This document shows positions 52,001 through 60,289 of a stretch of 64,000 bases of DNA, piece after piece; positions within the stretch are counted from its first letter, which is position 1; every line of letters begins with the position of its first letter. Under the pieces are notes generated by a model. That model was not told where the DNA came from and did not search any database. It saw only the letters and a program-made list of their open reading frames with translations. The DNA is from Gnetum montanum (Eukaryota; Streptophyta; Gnetopsida; Gnetales; Gnetaceae). The stretch covers positions 157,858 to 221,857 of the forward strand of contig MNCI01025128.1 in NCBI GenBank assembly GCA_015680685.1, read 5' to 3'. The position numbers and the translations under genes were made by a program.

Positions 52001-55000
52001 AGTACAAATAGCATGAGGATAACAACGTGGAAATAGATATTAGTATGTGAAAATGGAATAACAATATAAAAAAAACAAGGGGAACAATAACCAACAGCAA
52101 AGAAGATCTAAATTCATCAGAGTCTATTGAAGTACATGAGTCCAAGATGTAGGAAAACATGTTTGGTTGGTGGATTAAAGGCTATTTCCCTCCCAGGGCA
52201 AAGGCCGAAAGGAATGTAAAGATCCTTACAGGTTCTAAGTTATCTAACCATCACCAAAGAACTACATGGCCCTAATTCCTTTGTGTACTGCATCACAAGG
52301 ATATGTAAGCTTACAAAGAAGCTTTAGTTCCAATGGTCAGGCCACTAACCTTCTCTACAAAGAAAGGCTTAGGGTTAGATGCATTAGAGTAGAAATGTAT
52401 CTTAGCTCTCTTAAGGGAACGATATCTTACTTGTATGCTAGTACTCTTGAGTATGTTGTGTATGTTGCATTGGTTTGGTCACTTCTATGATTATAAAGGT
52501 GTCTTTGTGTCATTCCTAATAATGGACTAATGTGTAACAGCATGTAAGTTGTGTACATATGTTGTGCTCACAGGTTCTTGAGAACTTTGAGGCCACCTTG
52601 AGTCCTTTCTAGAACATTTGACTACTTTGGGATGCTTGGGTGGTGCTGAGTAATGCTTTCCTAGAGCAGTATTGTTACACTTGGTATCAGAGTGTAGCTT
52701 GTGGATCAAGGTTCATTGCCTGTGATTAGTATTTTGGCTCATGGTTCATGAATGTGGTTTGTTGGTCATGATTCATGTGCTACTATGGTGTACTAGAAGA
52801 AGAACAAAGGGAGCTAAAATTCCAACAATGCTCCTCATGGTCCTAATCCTCACAATGGACAAATCAGAGGTGACAATTTGAAGACTCAATCAGACACTTT
52901 TGCAAAGCAATTACGAGTGATAGACAAATAAACAAATCTTGATCCTACTCTTATAAAGGATCAAATCATGTGAATAGTTACTACAAGTAGATGACATACA
53001 CATGCATCATCTACCTTGAGCCAAAGGGATCCAAATGACTCTTGAGTTTGTTGGTTACTGAAATAGTTGCCACAAGTAGCTGATACAATAATGCATCATC
53101 TACTTGGAACAGAGATGGCCAAACGTTTTTAAGTGTTGGTTGATTCTAAGGAAGTTTCTTTCTTGTTAGCGTGAACTCTAGCACAAAATAAAAAAATGCT
53201 CTACCTCGAAATTTTGTACAAAAAAATCATATGGTGTATCAAGGGAATGTTATTGATGATCTCCAGTTTGTGCAACAAATTGTGTGTGCTCAAGTTCATT
53301 TTGGTATATTGTGAGAGAAACACATTCTCTACTACCAATTGATCCTTGTAATAGTTTAAGACACTAATTCTGTCATGCATTAAATATGAGGCAATGTATG
53401 GGATCAGTGTTCTTTGTTGCAATGTATTGCTTTTGTTGGATGCTTGTTCTTGTATCTATTGATCTTGTGATGAGTCTTTGGCTTAAATGCCTTAAGAACT
53501 TCATAATTCAGTGTTATGATGTGATAATTCTATGTTCGTGTGTTGTGAAGCTACACTTGGATTCTCATTTGAGGATTCATTGCCAATGATGCCTTATAAT
53601 GGGTCAGCTCATGATCCATAGAAGAGAATTGAAAAATGTTTCAAATTATCATATCTGCAATCTCATATTTGAGGGGAGTGTCCCCATGTTCTTCTTGGAT
53701 GGCAGTTCAAGCATAGAAGTTCTTGGATGTTTCAATTTCTTAGTTTCTTTAGTCAATTTTTCCTCATCAAGGATTTGATTTGGTTTTTCAAGCAGTTGTT
53801 CTGAATGTGGATGTTGATTCATCCCTATGTGAAACAGAATGATGCATTGTGTCAACTTGTGAGTACAAAAATATATAAGTACTTATATGCTTGATTTGAT
53901 GACTAGCAATTAGTGAATAGTGGGTTATGTGACAATGCTCTTGAAAGATCGGGAATTATGGAGGATAAATCTCTATATTCACCACCCCCCTTCCATGTTC
54001 AACATTTTGCACGGTTAAGCACTAGATATTGTTTTCTACCCATGTGGTGGAATATTTTGGGTTGCTTATAAGCATTATGATACACCATTGTTCTTGTTTT
54101 ATGAGATATCTTGGCAAAGATTGTTTCCAATGTCAGTCACTTTGTTAATTCTGACAATGAATGCAATTTTTATGTTAACCACCTTGATAGAAGATGATCA
54201 ATCAAATTTTCTACCAATCCAATTTGTGCCAAAGAAGATAGAATGTGGCTAGTTTGATACTACCACTTCTAAGATGGGTTGAAGCATCAATATGTATATG
54301 TATGTGTAAAAAAAAGAGAAAGAAAAGAAAAGAGAGAAAAAAAGAGGGAAAAAGTGCACACGTGTGAGTGTCTACAGAGAGAGAAAGTATGGTGAAGTGA
54401 CTCTAATGAGAGAGTACATGTTCTAAATGGAAACCCTAAGTAGGGAGTATATGTTCTTGAATGTAACTTTAAGCAGGAAGAACACATTTTCTATTCTGAC
54501 TCTAATTAGGGAGCACACATTCCTTGGTTGTGACTTCAAGTAGGAAGCACAAATTTCTATCATGTCTTCAAGAAGGGGGCACAACTATTTAAGGGGAGGA
54601 ATGCCCCAAGGTTTTTGAAAAGGGGAGGGAATGCCCCAAGGTGATTGCCATAATGACACTAAAGTCCCAAAGAGCCCTGCTCATGCTAGTGCCAAGCTAC
54701 CACTAGGCATGGGGAGTGGTTCTCCAAGGTATGAAGTAGTCTCCCCTTGGACGTAAAGGATCAAGTCTACACACCCACATAACTACAGGAAGTAGAGGAA
54801 ACAGCTCATATGTTAGGCGTGTAGATTTTGCTCCAAGTAGAAAGGTTAGTATTATTTGCATGTACAAGGACAAGCCTTTTCTTCCTTGACCTAGGTTGCA
54901 CAAGCATTCTTATGCCTTGATTAGATGTCAAGTAGAGTTCAACATTTGTACTTTACGATTGGATACCCTAGCCATTGAACCTTGTTATCTAACAACTATT

Positions 55001-58000
55001 GGATAGGCCTGAGTAGCTTGATGCCCTTGATATCCAATGTGCTCTACAAGTTTAAGGAGGCATACAAAAAATGACTTAAGCTTCAAGGACATCGCTTCTT
55101 TCAAGTGGGGGAGATTGTAGAAACATGCTTTATTGGTAGATCAAAGGTTGTTTCCCTTTTGAAACGGTGTTGAAAGGAGTGTGGAGATCCTTACAAGTTC
55201 CACCAAATCTTAACCATCAAAAAAGATCTACATGGGCCTGATTCCTTTGTATATTGTGGCACAAGGATATCCAGGCTTGCAAAGGAGTTTTGACTTCAAT
55301 GCTCAGGCCACCGCCCTTCTCTATGGAGCGAGACTTAGGGCTAGATGCATCACAAGAAGAATGCATCTTAGCTCTCTTAACAGTATGATGTCTTACTTGT
55401 ATGATAGTGCTCTTGAGTATGTTGTGTATGTTGCATTGGTTCAGTTGCTCATATGATTATAAAGGCCTCCTCACGATGTTCCTAACCATGGACTAATGTA
55501 TGACATGTGAGTTGTGTACTTATGTTGCGCTCACAAGCTCTTGAGGACATTGAGGCATAGTCCACCTTGAGTCCACTCTGGAACATTTGGCAACTTTGGG
55601 ACTCTTGGGTGGGGCTAAGCAGTGCTTCCCCAAAGCAATGTTGTTACACAAGATGAAGATGTAAGCTGTGAATGTAAAGAAGAAACTTACAAATTGATGA
55701 GTTCTAGTCATGAAGAAAGGACATTGAGTAAAAGTGTCAAAACACCAAAGAAGTGACAACTGATAAATATCAAAGTTATTGGATGGCAATTGTAAGTTGG
55801 AGAATACAAACTACAAGTTGTGTGGGGCTGAAAATCCACCAAGAACAGGCCATATATTAAGTGGTAGTTCTAGAATTTAGGTTGTCACACGAAGACATAA
55901 TCACAAGTTCAAATGAACCTAGTCTCGTGAATAAGACAAACTAGGGAAAATTCCTAAAGAAGGAAATGCTAAACACATAAGTTCACAATACCATATGCCT
56001 ACTTGGAATTGACTCACAAATGATTAATATAAGAATAAATACTTAAGAATTGCAAATAAGTTGTTAACCAATTAATAATCTCCCTGATATGATCCTGGTA
56101 TAATTAGAGTTGTCTATGAGATGTTAAACCAAACCCTAACATTTGCAGACTTCCTGATTTTAAGACAAAAAAAGCATTAGAACCAGCATGAGAAATCTCA
56201 ATCCTAGCCACTTCTAGTGCACCTCTCATTTTGGCCACCATCACCACATCATTTCCTTGCAAGGCCTAGTAATTTTTAGCTTTTTTATTACACTGCTCAA
56301 CATTGAGATGCTTATGTTGTAACGTTAGGTAATAAGGGCAATGATTTTGTCTATCACCCTGTGACTTTGGTAATAATTACCTTCATAGTAAAAATGTGCT
56401 ACACATGGCTGAAGAAGCTAATGTAGCGATTCATGCAGCAGGACGTGATCCTCTACTATAGACAAATTTCAGGTATGAAGCTAGACGTAGGGCCATGTGG
56501 AGCTTCTAGAATAGAGAATACAGAAACCATTCAGGAGGTTCAATGTTATAAAATAAATCTGAATGGAAGGGATCATACAATACGTTGCAATGTGCAAGAT
56601 TGCTCTGATCCTAAGCTACATGATAATATTATATAGAAAATTAGACATTTTCAGATATTTTATTGCACCATAACTCTTCCATAGATGCAAGTCTGAAACC
56701 TGTGGGATTATGGACCTTTAACATTCTGTTATTTTGAACTTATACTAATTCAGTCTGAATCTTAAATCAGATGATGTATTGATTATTAAGTGGTGCCTTT
56801 GACATGTCATACTAATGCATTTTGATTACACTGTTATAAATTTGTTGTTAGGTTAATAGATGCTTTTCTTATACTACTAGCTCTCAATAGGCATGATGGT
56901 GCTGGAATAGGTGCTGCAATAGCGCTAGGGTGATAATCAAGACGAGAAGTATCTTACATGAATGTGAATATCAACAGTTCATATCAGCTCTAAATTGGGT
57001 GTTCATCTATTAAAAAGTTTAAGTGGGTTCAACATGTTTATTTTGTATGGCTCTACAACCAATCAAAAATGTTCAAAACTTTTCAGTTAGACATGCCAAA
57101 ATTTTTCACCAGCTTTTCCAAATGTTTGACAATTCTTCCAATTTCCAAAATTTTAAGGCTGCCCAAAAATTTGTTATATGAAATTTATGGGGGATAGGAA
57201 GGTATTGTTTCTCAAGTTGTAAGACCTCAGTTGAAGCTTAGGCATAACCACAAGAAAAGAAATTAGGTTTCCATTCATCTACTGACCCTCCTGGTACCCC
57301 ACTTTGCATAGGAGGAACATTGAGCCTCCAAGTGATGACCCTAACAATCCCATTAACTAGACATACTAATTATTAAAAAGTTAGAAATTAGGCAAATTTA
57401 TTAAAAATTTAGAAATAAGGCTATTGTATATTTAAATATGTTGCATAAATATCATATGATCTCATTTTACCATAAACTAACTTACCTTTGTATAAAAGGG
57501 TCATCACCTAGAAGCTTGATGTTCATCCTTCCAAGTGGTGTCCCAAGAATCCCACCAAACGGTGTCCTGGAAAGGCCAGTAGACAAGCAAAAGCCTAACG
57601 TCTTTCAAGTGGTTGTGCCCAGGCTCAAACCCAAGCCTTATGACTTGAGAAACAAATACTCTACCATAATTCCAAATGATGGCTCCTTCTTGTATGCTTT
57701 GTGAAAAAAATAAAAAAATTTCTTGTCTCTTTAACAGTGAGCTTAATATGATGCTTGTCATTTTAATAATAACATGCTTGTGGAATGTTAGATGTGAAGC
57801 CAAATTTATGAATGATTAACTGTTTGTTAAATACCATATGTGTTTATTATTCTATATTATGGGAAGGTTGTTTATCTCATAATATGTAAACTGATGGTTG
57901 TATCCAAATACCTAATCTGTTATTAAAACATGTTTTCTATTTCATCTGTCATTATAGTTGTGATGAATTCTCACTTAAACTCTACCATCCCTTAACAATA

Positions 58001-59782
58001 CTTTCCATTCAAACAATATAACAAACAATACATTCCTGAAAAGCAGATTACCGCATCTGAAAACCAACAAACGTTGGACAAATATGTTTTTTATGACTTT
58101 TAATAAATTTATAAATGTGCTTATCAAGAATTTGTAAATGTGCTTATCAAGAGGCAAGCTGAGAAAACGCTTTAAACAGTAACTGTACTCAGTTCCAACA
58201 TGGAACTGTATGAAATTTTGAAAGATAAAAGAAGATGGTCGTAAATTCTATACCTGTAAATAATTTGAATGCAGTAGGAACAGACCGATGTTGAGATGCC
58301 CAGAAAATATCAGATTTTCTTGAGAGGTACAAACCAGGATCTACAATTATAGGTTTGGCTCTCTGAAATCTAAATATGAAACACAGAAACTTGAATATCT
58401 GAGCCCAACTACAAAACGCTGCAAACATGAAATGGAAATAAAATTTGATATCTCAAAATTCAAATACCTACTCTTTCCATCCAATATCACTTGTATGCTC
58501 TATGAAGTTAAGGTATTTTGGCAAATAAGAGAAAACATGGAGCAAGTCTGCAAGCCAGACGACAAGTCAGTTGTTTCGTAAATGCACTTTACAACATTTA
58601 CAGTCCAAGAAAACAAAGTGTTATACTGGTTACATGTCCTTAATGAGAACAATATCATAGACTCGGATAAGTGTTTACGAAAGGGGAATACAAACACCTA
58701 TCTTTATATATTTTACACATTAACAACCATATGCACAATGCACAAAGTAGGACAGCAAAGGCTATTCATTCAGATATGAAGAAATTCAAGGGATAAAGTT
58801 GCATATGGAGTAAATAAAAACATTTCTAGTTTAGCTGGTGGAGGAAAACTACAAATGAGACAATGACCTGGAAATGCCCTAGCATATACAGTTTCTTCAG
58901 CAGATGCCCACCACGAAAAAATTACCTATTCCGAACACATTCAACCTGGGGAATCTTAGGAAGAATTCTATCGGCAGAATCACACAAAAGAAAAATATTC
59001 GTACAAGGCTCAAACGATCAAGAAAGTTATATGTACAAACAAATTTGATAAGACCCCAATAGTAATTGCAAGGTAACTTCCCAAATGAGGAAATCGTATT
59101 AGGTAAATAGACAATATTGACGTCAAGTTTAGACAAGACTTTACATTCCGGAATCTGACACACAAAAAACAAAAAACAAAAAACCACAATAAATATATAT
59201 GAGATATAAGAACCCACCATCCTGGGTAACCAGCGGATAATCTGAGGCACTGAGGTTAATAAACCAATCCCATTCACTGCTTTCCTTAAGCAAGATCGCT
59301 ACAGCGTGAAGAGTGCAGGCAATCATGGTCGGACCTTTGTATGTAACCAAATTTGCTTTGCTAACAACATGCACATTCTTGGCTTCCATGAATGTTGGAT
59401 TGCCCTTCACATACATTGCCAGTTCAAGCCGTTCCCTTGGCGGAGCCTCCAGATCTAAATGCAGTACATAATGATTCCTGGGATGGTAGATGGCCTGTAA
59501 TGTCCTGCGCATCCTGAGACCATCCCCTTTGGTCCCAGAAATCAAATAGGCCAATCTAGGAGGCCTGGGCAGGCCACCTGATCCTTCTTTGTCATCGAAC
59601 CCATTTAAGTTTGAAGAACTAGGCTCGGTCTCTGAAGAACTAGGCCCATCAGAAGATAAACCAAAATGTATGGTTGCCAAAACACAGATAATTAGAGATA
59701 CCATGGCGCTGGCAAGCAGCGGAAGCAGCCATTTCTTATCGACGGCTTTCACTCCCGAGTAATTAGACAATTTCTTCGACAT
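24540..59782 (-). CDS. GLCAT14: GT14-family beta-glucuronosyltransferase (GlcAT14-like), four exons, intact
   Basis: The coding sequence is join(59782-59218, 58547-58472, 58369-58254, 25054-24540) on the minus strand, 1272 nt, 423 residues plus TAA. All three introns are GT-AG and the phases fit exactly. Residues about 18-40 (WLLPLLASAMVSLIICVLAT) form one N-terminal membrane anchor preceded by basic residues. A Ser/Glu-rich stem follows to about 72. The GT14 (Branch) domain begins at RLAYLISGTKGD and includes YHPRNHYVLHLDLE, DWFINLSASDYPLVTQDD, NFIEHTSDIGWKEFQRAKP, VDPGLY, PTAFKLFTGSAW, WGWDNLPRT, MYYTNFVSSPEGYF and TPGGWC, ending in QCK. Length and motif order match the plant family. Family knowledge: these Golgi type II membrane enzymes add glucuronic acid to the galactan chains of arabinogalactan proteins. 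Which paralogue (A, B or C) cannot be told by eye. No frameshift or missing block was seen. The odd feature is intron 3, at 33.2 kb. Confidence 0.93.
26650..26985 (+). pseudogene. RTE-type LINE, 3' end
   Basis: It matches the end of the LINE at 3640-4740 (GACTTGGAATGGCCTCTATT, then GATCGAGCTCTTCATAGAGG) and ends in GATGATGATGATGATG. It lies inside intron 3, antisense to the host gene. Confidence 0.65.
26990..27175 (+). pseudogene. Penelope-like element reverse-transcriptase fragment
   Basis: The frame reads TYFNFKRVFLKGVAIGSPFS, then PIITDLLMEAFKSSIAI, a stop, and later GWSKR. The pattern GVA-x-GSP-x-SP...(N/D)L-x-ME-x-F is the signature of Penelope-like reverse transcriptases. It differs from LINE (GxxQGxPLSP) and LTR-element (GLxNAPxxFQ) versions. 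Only about 60 codons remain, and no GIY-YIG endonuclease was seen. Full-length plant Penelope-like elements are described from conifers. Confidence 0.5.
27202..27373. repeat. Small tandem duplications and a TTC microsatellite
   Basis: A 21-bp unit is doubled at 27202-27243 (ATCCAAAACAAAAATGATTA plus T). A CTT/TTC run lies at about 27246-27267. A roughly 30-bp direct repeat (ACTAAAACTAACAAGATTTA...) occurs at 27283 and again at 27343, 60 nt apart. Confidence 0.85.
27935..28015 (-). repeat. Possible tRNA-derived SINE fragment
   Basis: The minus strand reads GGCTAGATACTTGGC, then ATGGGTTCGAGTCCACTTAG, a good box B. No second copy was found in the window. Confidence 0.3.
28016..29330. other. Intronic sequence, no gene seen
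   Basis: No credible coding frame. A TATA-like CCTATATAAAGAGG at about 28130-28144 and a GTATCAGGGCTAAC at about 29083 resemble parts of an LTR and primer-binding site, but no matching LTR pair was found. Confidence 0.35.
29989..30310 (+). repeat. 93-bp tandem repeat (about 3.5 copies)
   Basis: Units start TCCAACCTCATCAT at 29989, 30082 and 30175, exactly 93 bp apart, with a shorter last unit near 30251. A related unit lies at about 29330-29480. Because 93 is divisible by three, the frame 29923-30294 stays open as 31-residue repeats (SNLII-rich). That is a repeat effect, not evidence of a gene. Element B is inserted at its right edge. Confidence 0.8.
30331..31210 (+). repeat. 5' LTR of element B
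   Basis: It begins TGATGAAGCATCATATATC and ends CACTCATTA next to the primer-binding site. A TATA-like CCTATAAATATGGG lies at about 30468-30481. It aligns along its length with 49187-49994. Confidence 0.8.
31211..31229 (+). other. Primer-binding site of element B
   Basis: TTTGGTGCCATTGCTAGAGA follows the LTR. It is closer than that of element A to the TGGCGCCGTTGCCGGGGA type described for Athila-like elements. Confidence 0.55.
31340..33417 (+). pseudogene. Decayed gag of element B, 5' part
   Basis: MASSQRVNKPP near 31340 occupies the gag-start position. The block FHDSCALQNIES at about 32405-32440 and the Lys-rich tail (KPITKSQQKLKKMWDLI, about 32980-33030) match element A at 14080 and 14640. 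It is interrupted by the gypsy-2 insertion at 33418 and resumes at 39743 at the position homologous to about 15055-15070 of element A. Stops and frameshifts abound. Confidence 0.7.
33418..34183 (-). repeat. 3' LTR of gypsy-2
   Basis: Co-linear with 39105-39742 but about 130 bp longer, containing an extra stretch around 33770-33830. It includes GACGTCT-type motifs at about 33830-33980. Confidence 0.85.
34184..34197 (-). other. Polypurine tract of gypsy-2
   Basis: The minus strand reads TAGGGCAGGAGAGA directly before the LTR start TGATGAGG. Confidence 0.65.
34500..38634 (-). pseudogene. Decayed gag-pol of gypsy-2
   Basis: Gag starts MAPKKKLV at 38634 and shows MKYLRQGDKSVKEFYMNF near 37953. 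The zinc knuckle near 37540 has lost a Cys (to Tyr) and its His (to Pro). The post-protease block at about 37090-37010 reads DVILGRPWEFDN. RT includes VPKKDIDEMGLCMDSRAVNR at about 36610 and FFDDILVYSSNGDDH at about 36290. An RNase H remnant lies at about 35890. Integrase zinc-binding H, H, C and C (KHNGDMMSH, CYVCQKF) are at about 35480-35350, followed by LDFVYDISRTKFGHDSIF, ISDSDVRF and LPQTDGQTDVV near 35000. No chromodomain was recognised. Many stops. Confidence 0.8.
39088..39100 (-). other. Primer-binding site of gypsy-2
   Basis: The minus strand reads TTGGTATTAGAGT five bases from the LTR end, close to the initiator-Met complement TGGTATCAGAGC. Confidence 0.65.
39105..39742 (-). repeat. 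5' LTR of gypsy-2
   Basis: Plus-strand ends are TGGGAAGCTCAC and GTCCTCATCA. It carries AGACATCT/AGATGTCT motifs at about 39470-39545 and lacks about 130 bp present in the other LTR next to these motifs. Confidence 0.85.
39743..41000 (+). pseudogene. Element B: remainder of gag and protease region
   Basis: From 39765 (TCATGGGGGATGCCACCTCC) the sequence aligns with element A from about 15075. At about 40360-40440 the protease segment is recognisable but its active-site triplet is degraded. The region after it matches element A to about 16250. Homology to RT, RNase H and integrase is absent beyond about 41000. Confidence 0.7.
41269..41489 (-). repeat. SINE family A copy with internal 60-bp tandem duplication
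   Basis: Flanked by CTACTATGTAT at 41258-41268 and 41490-41500 (11-bp target duplication). Inside, a 60-bp unit starting GATGAGTGAAAGCC is repeated at 41317-41376 and 41377-41436 with a single difference. It sits in element B. Confidence 0.8.
41550..42343 (+). other. Element B: 3' region, first part
   Basis: T-rich sequence resembling the start of the 3' region of element A, followed by repeated CTAGAAAGGCATGT-type phrases also seen near 19890 in element A. No coding frame. The copia element interrupts it at 42344. Confidence 0.55.
42344..42630 (+). repeat. 5' LTR of the copia element
   Basis: It begins TGTTAAAGATG and ends CTTCACA. It shares CACCATATAATTATTTACA and TACCTTGTCTAGCTACAAGG with the 3' LTR. 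A decayed primer-binding site may follow (CAGTATTGAAG). Confidence 0.85.
43017..43760 (+). pseudogene. Decayed gag of the copia element
   Basis: Two overlapping frames carry the UBN2-type gag: LQNQFNSLRLKKGG, then VSALQVGLQAENARVSN and LLRALPPSYDAFRQTV, typical of copia capsid. The nucleocapsid is Lys-rich, and its zinc knuckle is no longer recognisable. Confidence 0.75.
43775..44866 (+). pseudogene. Copia protease remnant and integrase
   Basis: The protease box at about 43829-43855 reads YIDFSASQHF (usual DSGASxHM). Integrase includes GHVNVKNLRK, LEVEHSNLCAP, the SNNDVEH box and VAERINRSISKM. Compared with the family pattern, the first two catalytic Asp positions are Asn, the Glu is kept, and about eight residues before VAER are deleted. 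The 237-codon frame 44155-44868 is open but cannot be catalytic. Confidence 0.8.
45290..46860 (+). pseudogene. Copia reverse transcriptase and RNase H, decayed
   Basis: RT starts with PVSVQEATQNKDWYDTMKVE. It shows KARLVVRGFAQ and ETFAPTVKE near 45550-45620, and YVDDIVIIG at about 45942-45970 with a stop just before it. RNase H shows SYTDVDYSHDASS at about 46425-46465. The C terminus runs to the polypurine tract at 46888-46896. Confidence 0.8.
46897..47197 (+). repeat. 3' LTR of the copia element
   Basis: It begins TGTTAAACATG directly after GATGGAGGG and is co-linear with 42344-42630. The terminal CA has mutated to AA. The end is set by the 5' LTR and the GTCTA duplication. Confidence 0.85.
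47198..49186 (+). other. Element B: 3' region, second part
   Basis: It continues element B after the copia insertion (CTCTCCTCTAACC, compare 19927 in element A). The stretch 47680-47720 (GCCTGCTTTGGGAAGGACCC) matches 20355-20375. A plus-strand frame with stops at about 48400-48950 reads YEHKCQAHD, then QKLQTADVELEVLKVKFTN, which looks coiled-coil-like. It may be a remnant of an extra ORF. The polypurine position reads CCTGTGGGTA before the LTR. Confidence 0.45.
49187..49994 (+). repeat. 3' LTR of element B
   Basis: It begins TGATACAGCATCGTATATC and ends CACTCATCC, aligned to 30331-31210. Numerous substitutions and small indels show it is older than the LTR pair of element A. Confidence 0.8.
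49995..52147. other. Intron 3 sequence between elements B and C; no gene seen
   Basis: A SINE lies inside at 50718-50860. A frame at 51367-51564 begins MAKVVHKAVYDEMGFCLPLK and matches nothing recognised. Confidence 0.45.
50718..50860 (+). repeat. SINE family B copy
   Basis: TGACTCAAGTGGTTAGCTCA and, 30 nt on, TACTGGTTCAAGTAATAAG form clear boxes A and B. It ends CTTGGGGTGTACCTATGG and an A-rich tail. It is the best-preserved copy of this family. Confidence 0.65.
52148..52680 (+). repeat. 5' LTR of element C
   Basis: It begins TGTAGGAAAACATG and ends GTATTGTTACA. It shares long blocks with 55116-55648, such as CTTGAGTATGTTGTGTATGT. Confidence 0.87.
52683..52694 (+). other. Primer-binding site of element C
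   Basis: TGGTATCAGAGT lies two bases after the LTR, an 11/12 match to the initiator-Met tRNA complement. Confidence 0.8.
54395..54650 (+). repeat. Minisatellite inside element C
   Basis: Four to five degenerate units of about 35-50 nt of the form ACTCTAAT-AGGGAGCACA-TTC, ending with a doubled GGGAATGCCCCAAGGT. A purine-only run (AAAGAGAAAG type) precedes it at about 54308-54355. Confidence 0.6.
55116..55648 (+). repeat. 3' LTR of element C
   Basis: It begins TGTAGAAACATG after GTGGGGGAGAT and ends TGTTGTTACA. The CAAGA duplication follows. Confidence 0.87.
55649..57487. other. Intron 3 sequence, no gene seen
   Basis: AT-rich. A 67-codon frame at 56433-56636 (MQQDVILYYRQISG...) has mixed composition but no recognised domain. 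Confidence 0.45.
57494..57689 (-). repeat. SINE family A copy
   Basis: The minus strand carries GTAGAGTATTTGTTTCTCAA, then GGCTTGGGTTTGAGCCTGGG (box B) and ends GATGACCCTTTT. A short TTGTAT lies at both edges (57488-57493 and 57690-57695). It contains an extra segment at about 57535-57570 not seen in the other copies. Confidence 0.65.
58254..58369 (-). CDS. GLCAT14: GlcAT14-like gene, exon 3 (116 nt)
   Basis: The exon begins after an ATTTAG acceptor at 58371-58370. Its first base completes Glu (GA|A), then it reads FQRAKPIIVDPGLYL and ends at PTAFKLFT plus one base before a GTATAG donor at 58253. A second AG at 58362-58361 would remove exactly 9 nt (Phe-Gln-Arg) in frame. The AG at 58364-58363 would shift the frame. 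The first acceptor is preferred because FQRAKP is a usual family sequence. Confidence 0.9.
58472..58547 (-). CDS. GLCAT14: GlcAT14-like gene, exon 2 (76 nt)
   Basis: This exon is too short to appear as an ORF; it was found by looking for the family block missing between exons 1 and 3. It follows a TTGCAG acceptor. Its first two bases complete an Asp codon with the last base of exon 1. It then reads LLHVFSYLPKYLNFIEHTSD and IGWK, and leaves GA (phase 2) before a GTAGGT donor at 58471. The intronic reading runs straight into TAG, so retention of the 102-nt intron 2 would stop translation at about residue 214. Confidence 0.9.
59218..59782 (-). CDS. GLCAT14: GlcAT14-like gene, exon 1 (start codon to residue 188 plus 1 nt)
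   Basis: The ATG at 59782 opens with MSKKLSNYSG. It is the first in-frame ATG that puts a short basic cytosolic tail before the membrane anchor, as expected for a Golgi type II protein. The exon carries the anchor, the stem and the N-terminal part of the glycosyltransferase domain up to LSASDYPLVTQ. It ends in phase 1 after CAG GAT G at 59218, with a GTGGGT donor at 59217. It is visibly more GC-rich than the flanking DNA. Confidence 0.93.
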
Positions 59783-59814
59783 TTACCAATCTGGGACTGC
59801 ACAGATCGTTGGGT

Positions 59815-59822
59815 TTTTTATA
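59815..59822 (-). promoter_or_regulatory. Possible TATA box of the GlcAT14-like gene
   Basis: The minus strand reads CTATAAAAAACCC, with TATAAAAA at 59822-59815, 40 nt before the ATG. If used, transcription would start only a few bases before the ATG, giving a very short leader. It may therefore be a chance match, with the true start farther upstream. Confidence 0.3.
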
Positions 59823-60289
59823 GTCCTTGAAAGTAACAACCCACGGATTCAACGAGCATGGAGTGACGCAAAACAGCTAACCAAAGACAACATGAAATTT
59901 CCCCATAAAAGAGCCCTCCAAGAAATATCATGCTGTCATTTGTTACCAGTGCTTGAGAAAATTTAGGAATTTTTCCTATACAGAAGAAGTTAACAAAAAT
60001 CCACCAGAGAGTACATCTTGACAACTGAATTTTTCCCTGGAAAGCATCCCTTGTAATGATCGATCAACAGCAATCAGGACCTTCCAAAAATCTATACACT
60101 TGCGGGTCTCGCAGGGCTTTCCAATCAGCCCTCGAGCAGCGGAAATATAAAATAAACTGCTGCAGAGTCCAGTCCAGTCGAGAGAGACTTTTCTGCTTAC
60201 GTTTTTTCAGCTTTTAGGACTAACAGTTAACTTGCAAACCGTGATGAAATACTATATCTGGAACAAACTCTAAAATGCTGCTGAGGTGG

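Larger units (their letters stand above)
52148..55648 (+). mobile_element. Element C: LTR retrotransposon without pol, 3.5 kb
   Basis: LTRs at 52148-52680 and 55116-55648 are co-linear. CAAGA flanks both sides (52143-52147 and 55649-55653), a perfect duplication. The primer-binding site TGGTATCAGAGT (52683-52694) and a polypurine tract AAGTGGGGGAGAT just before 55116 are intact. The 2.4-kb interior holds only a gag-start-like remnant near 52790 and repeats, with no protease, RT or integrase. It is a non-autonomous element related to the fragment at 61330. Confidence 0.88.
25055..58253 (-). other. Intron 3 of the GlcAT14-like gene, 33,199 nt, filled with nested transposons
   Basis: GT donor at 58253-58252 (GTATAG) and AG acceptor at 25056-25055 (TAGTGCAG). 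Flanking codons rejoin to the family sequence FTG|SAW. Within it lie RTE-LINE, Penelope-like and SINE fragments, a 93-bp tandem repeat, the stack at 30331-49994, and a pol-less LTR element at 52148-55648. No other host exon was recognised inside. Stretches 25055-26640 and 55649-57487 show no gene or clear repeat. Confidence 0.85.

Noticed and set aside
58863-59048. Plus-strand ORF in intron 1 of the glycosyltransferase
   Set aside because: No recognisable domain; lies in an intron opposite the coding strand.
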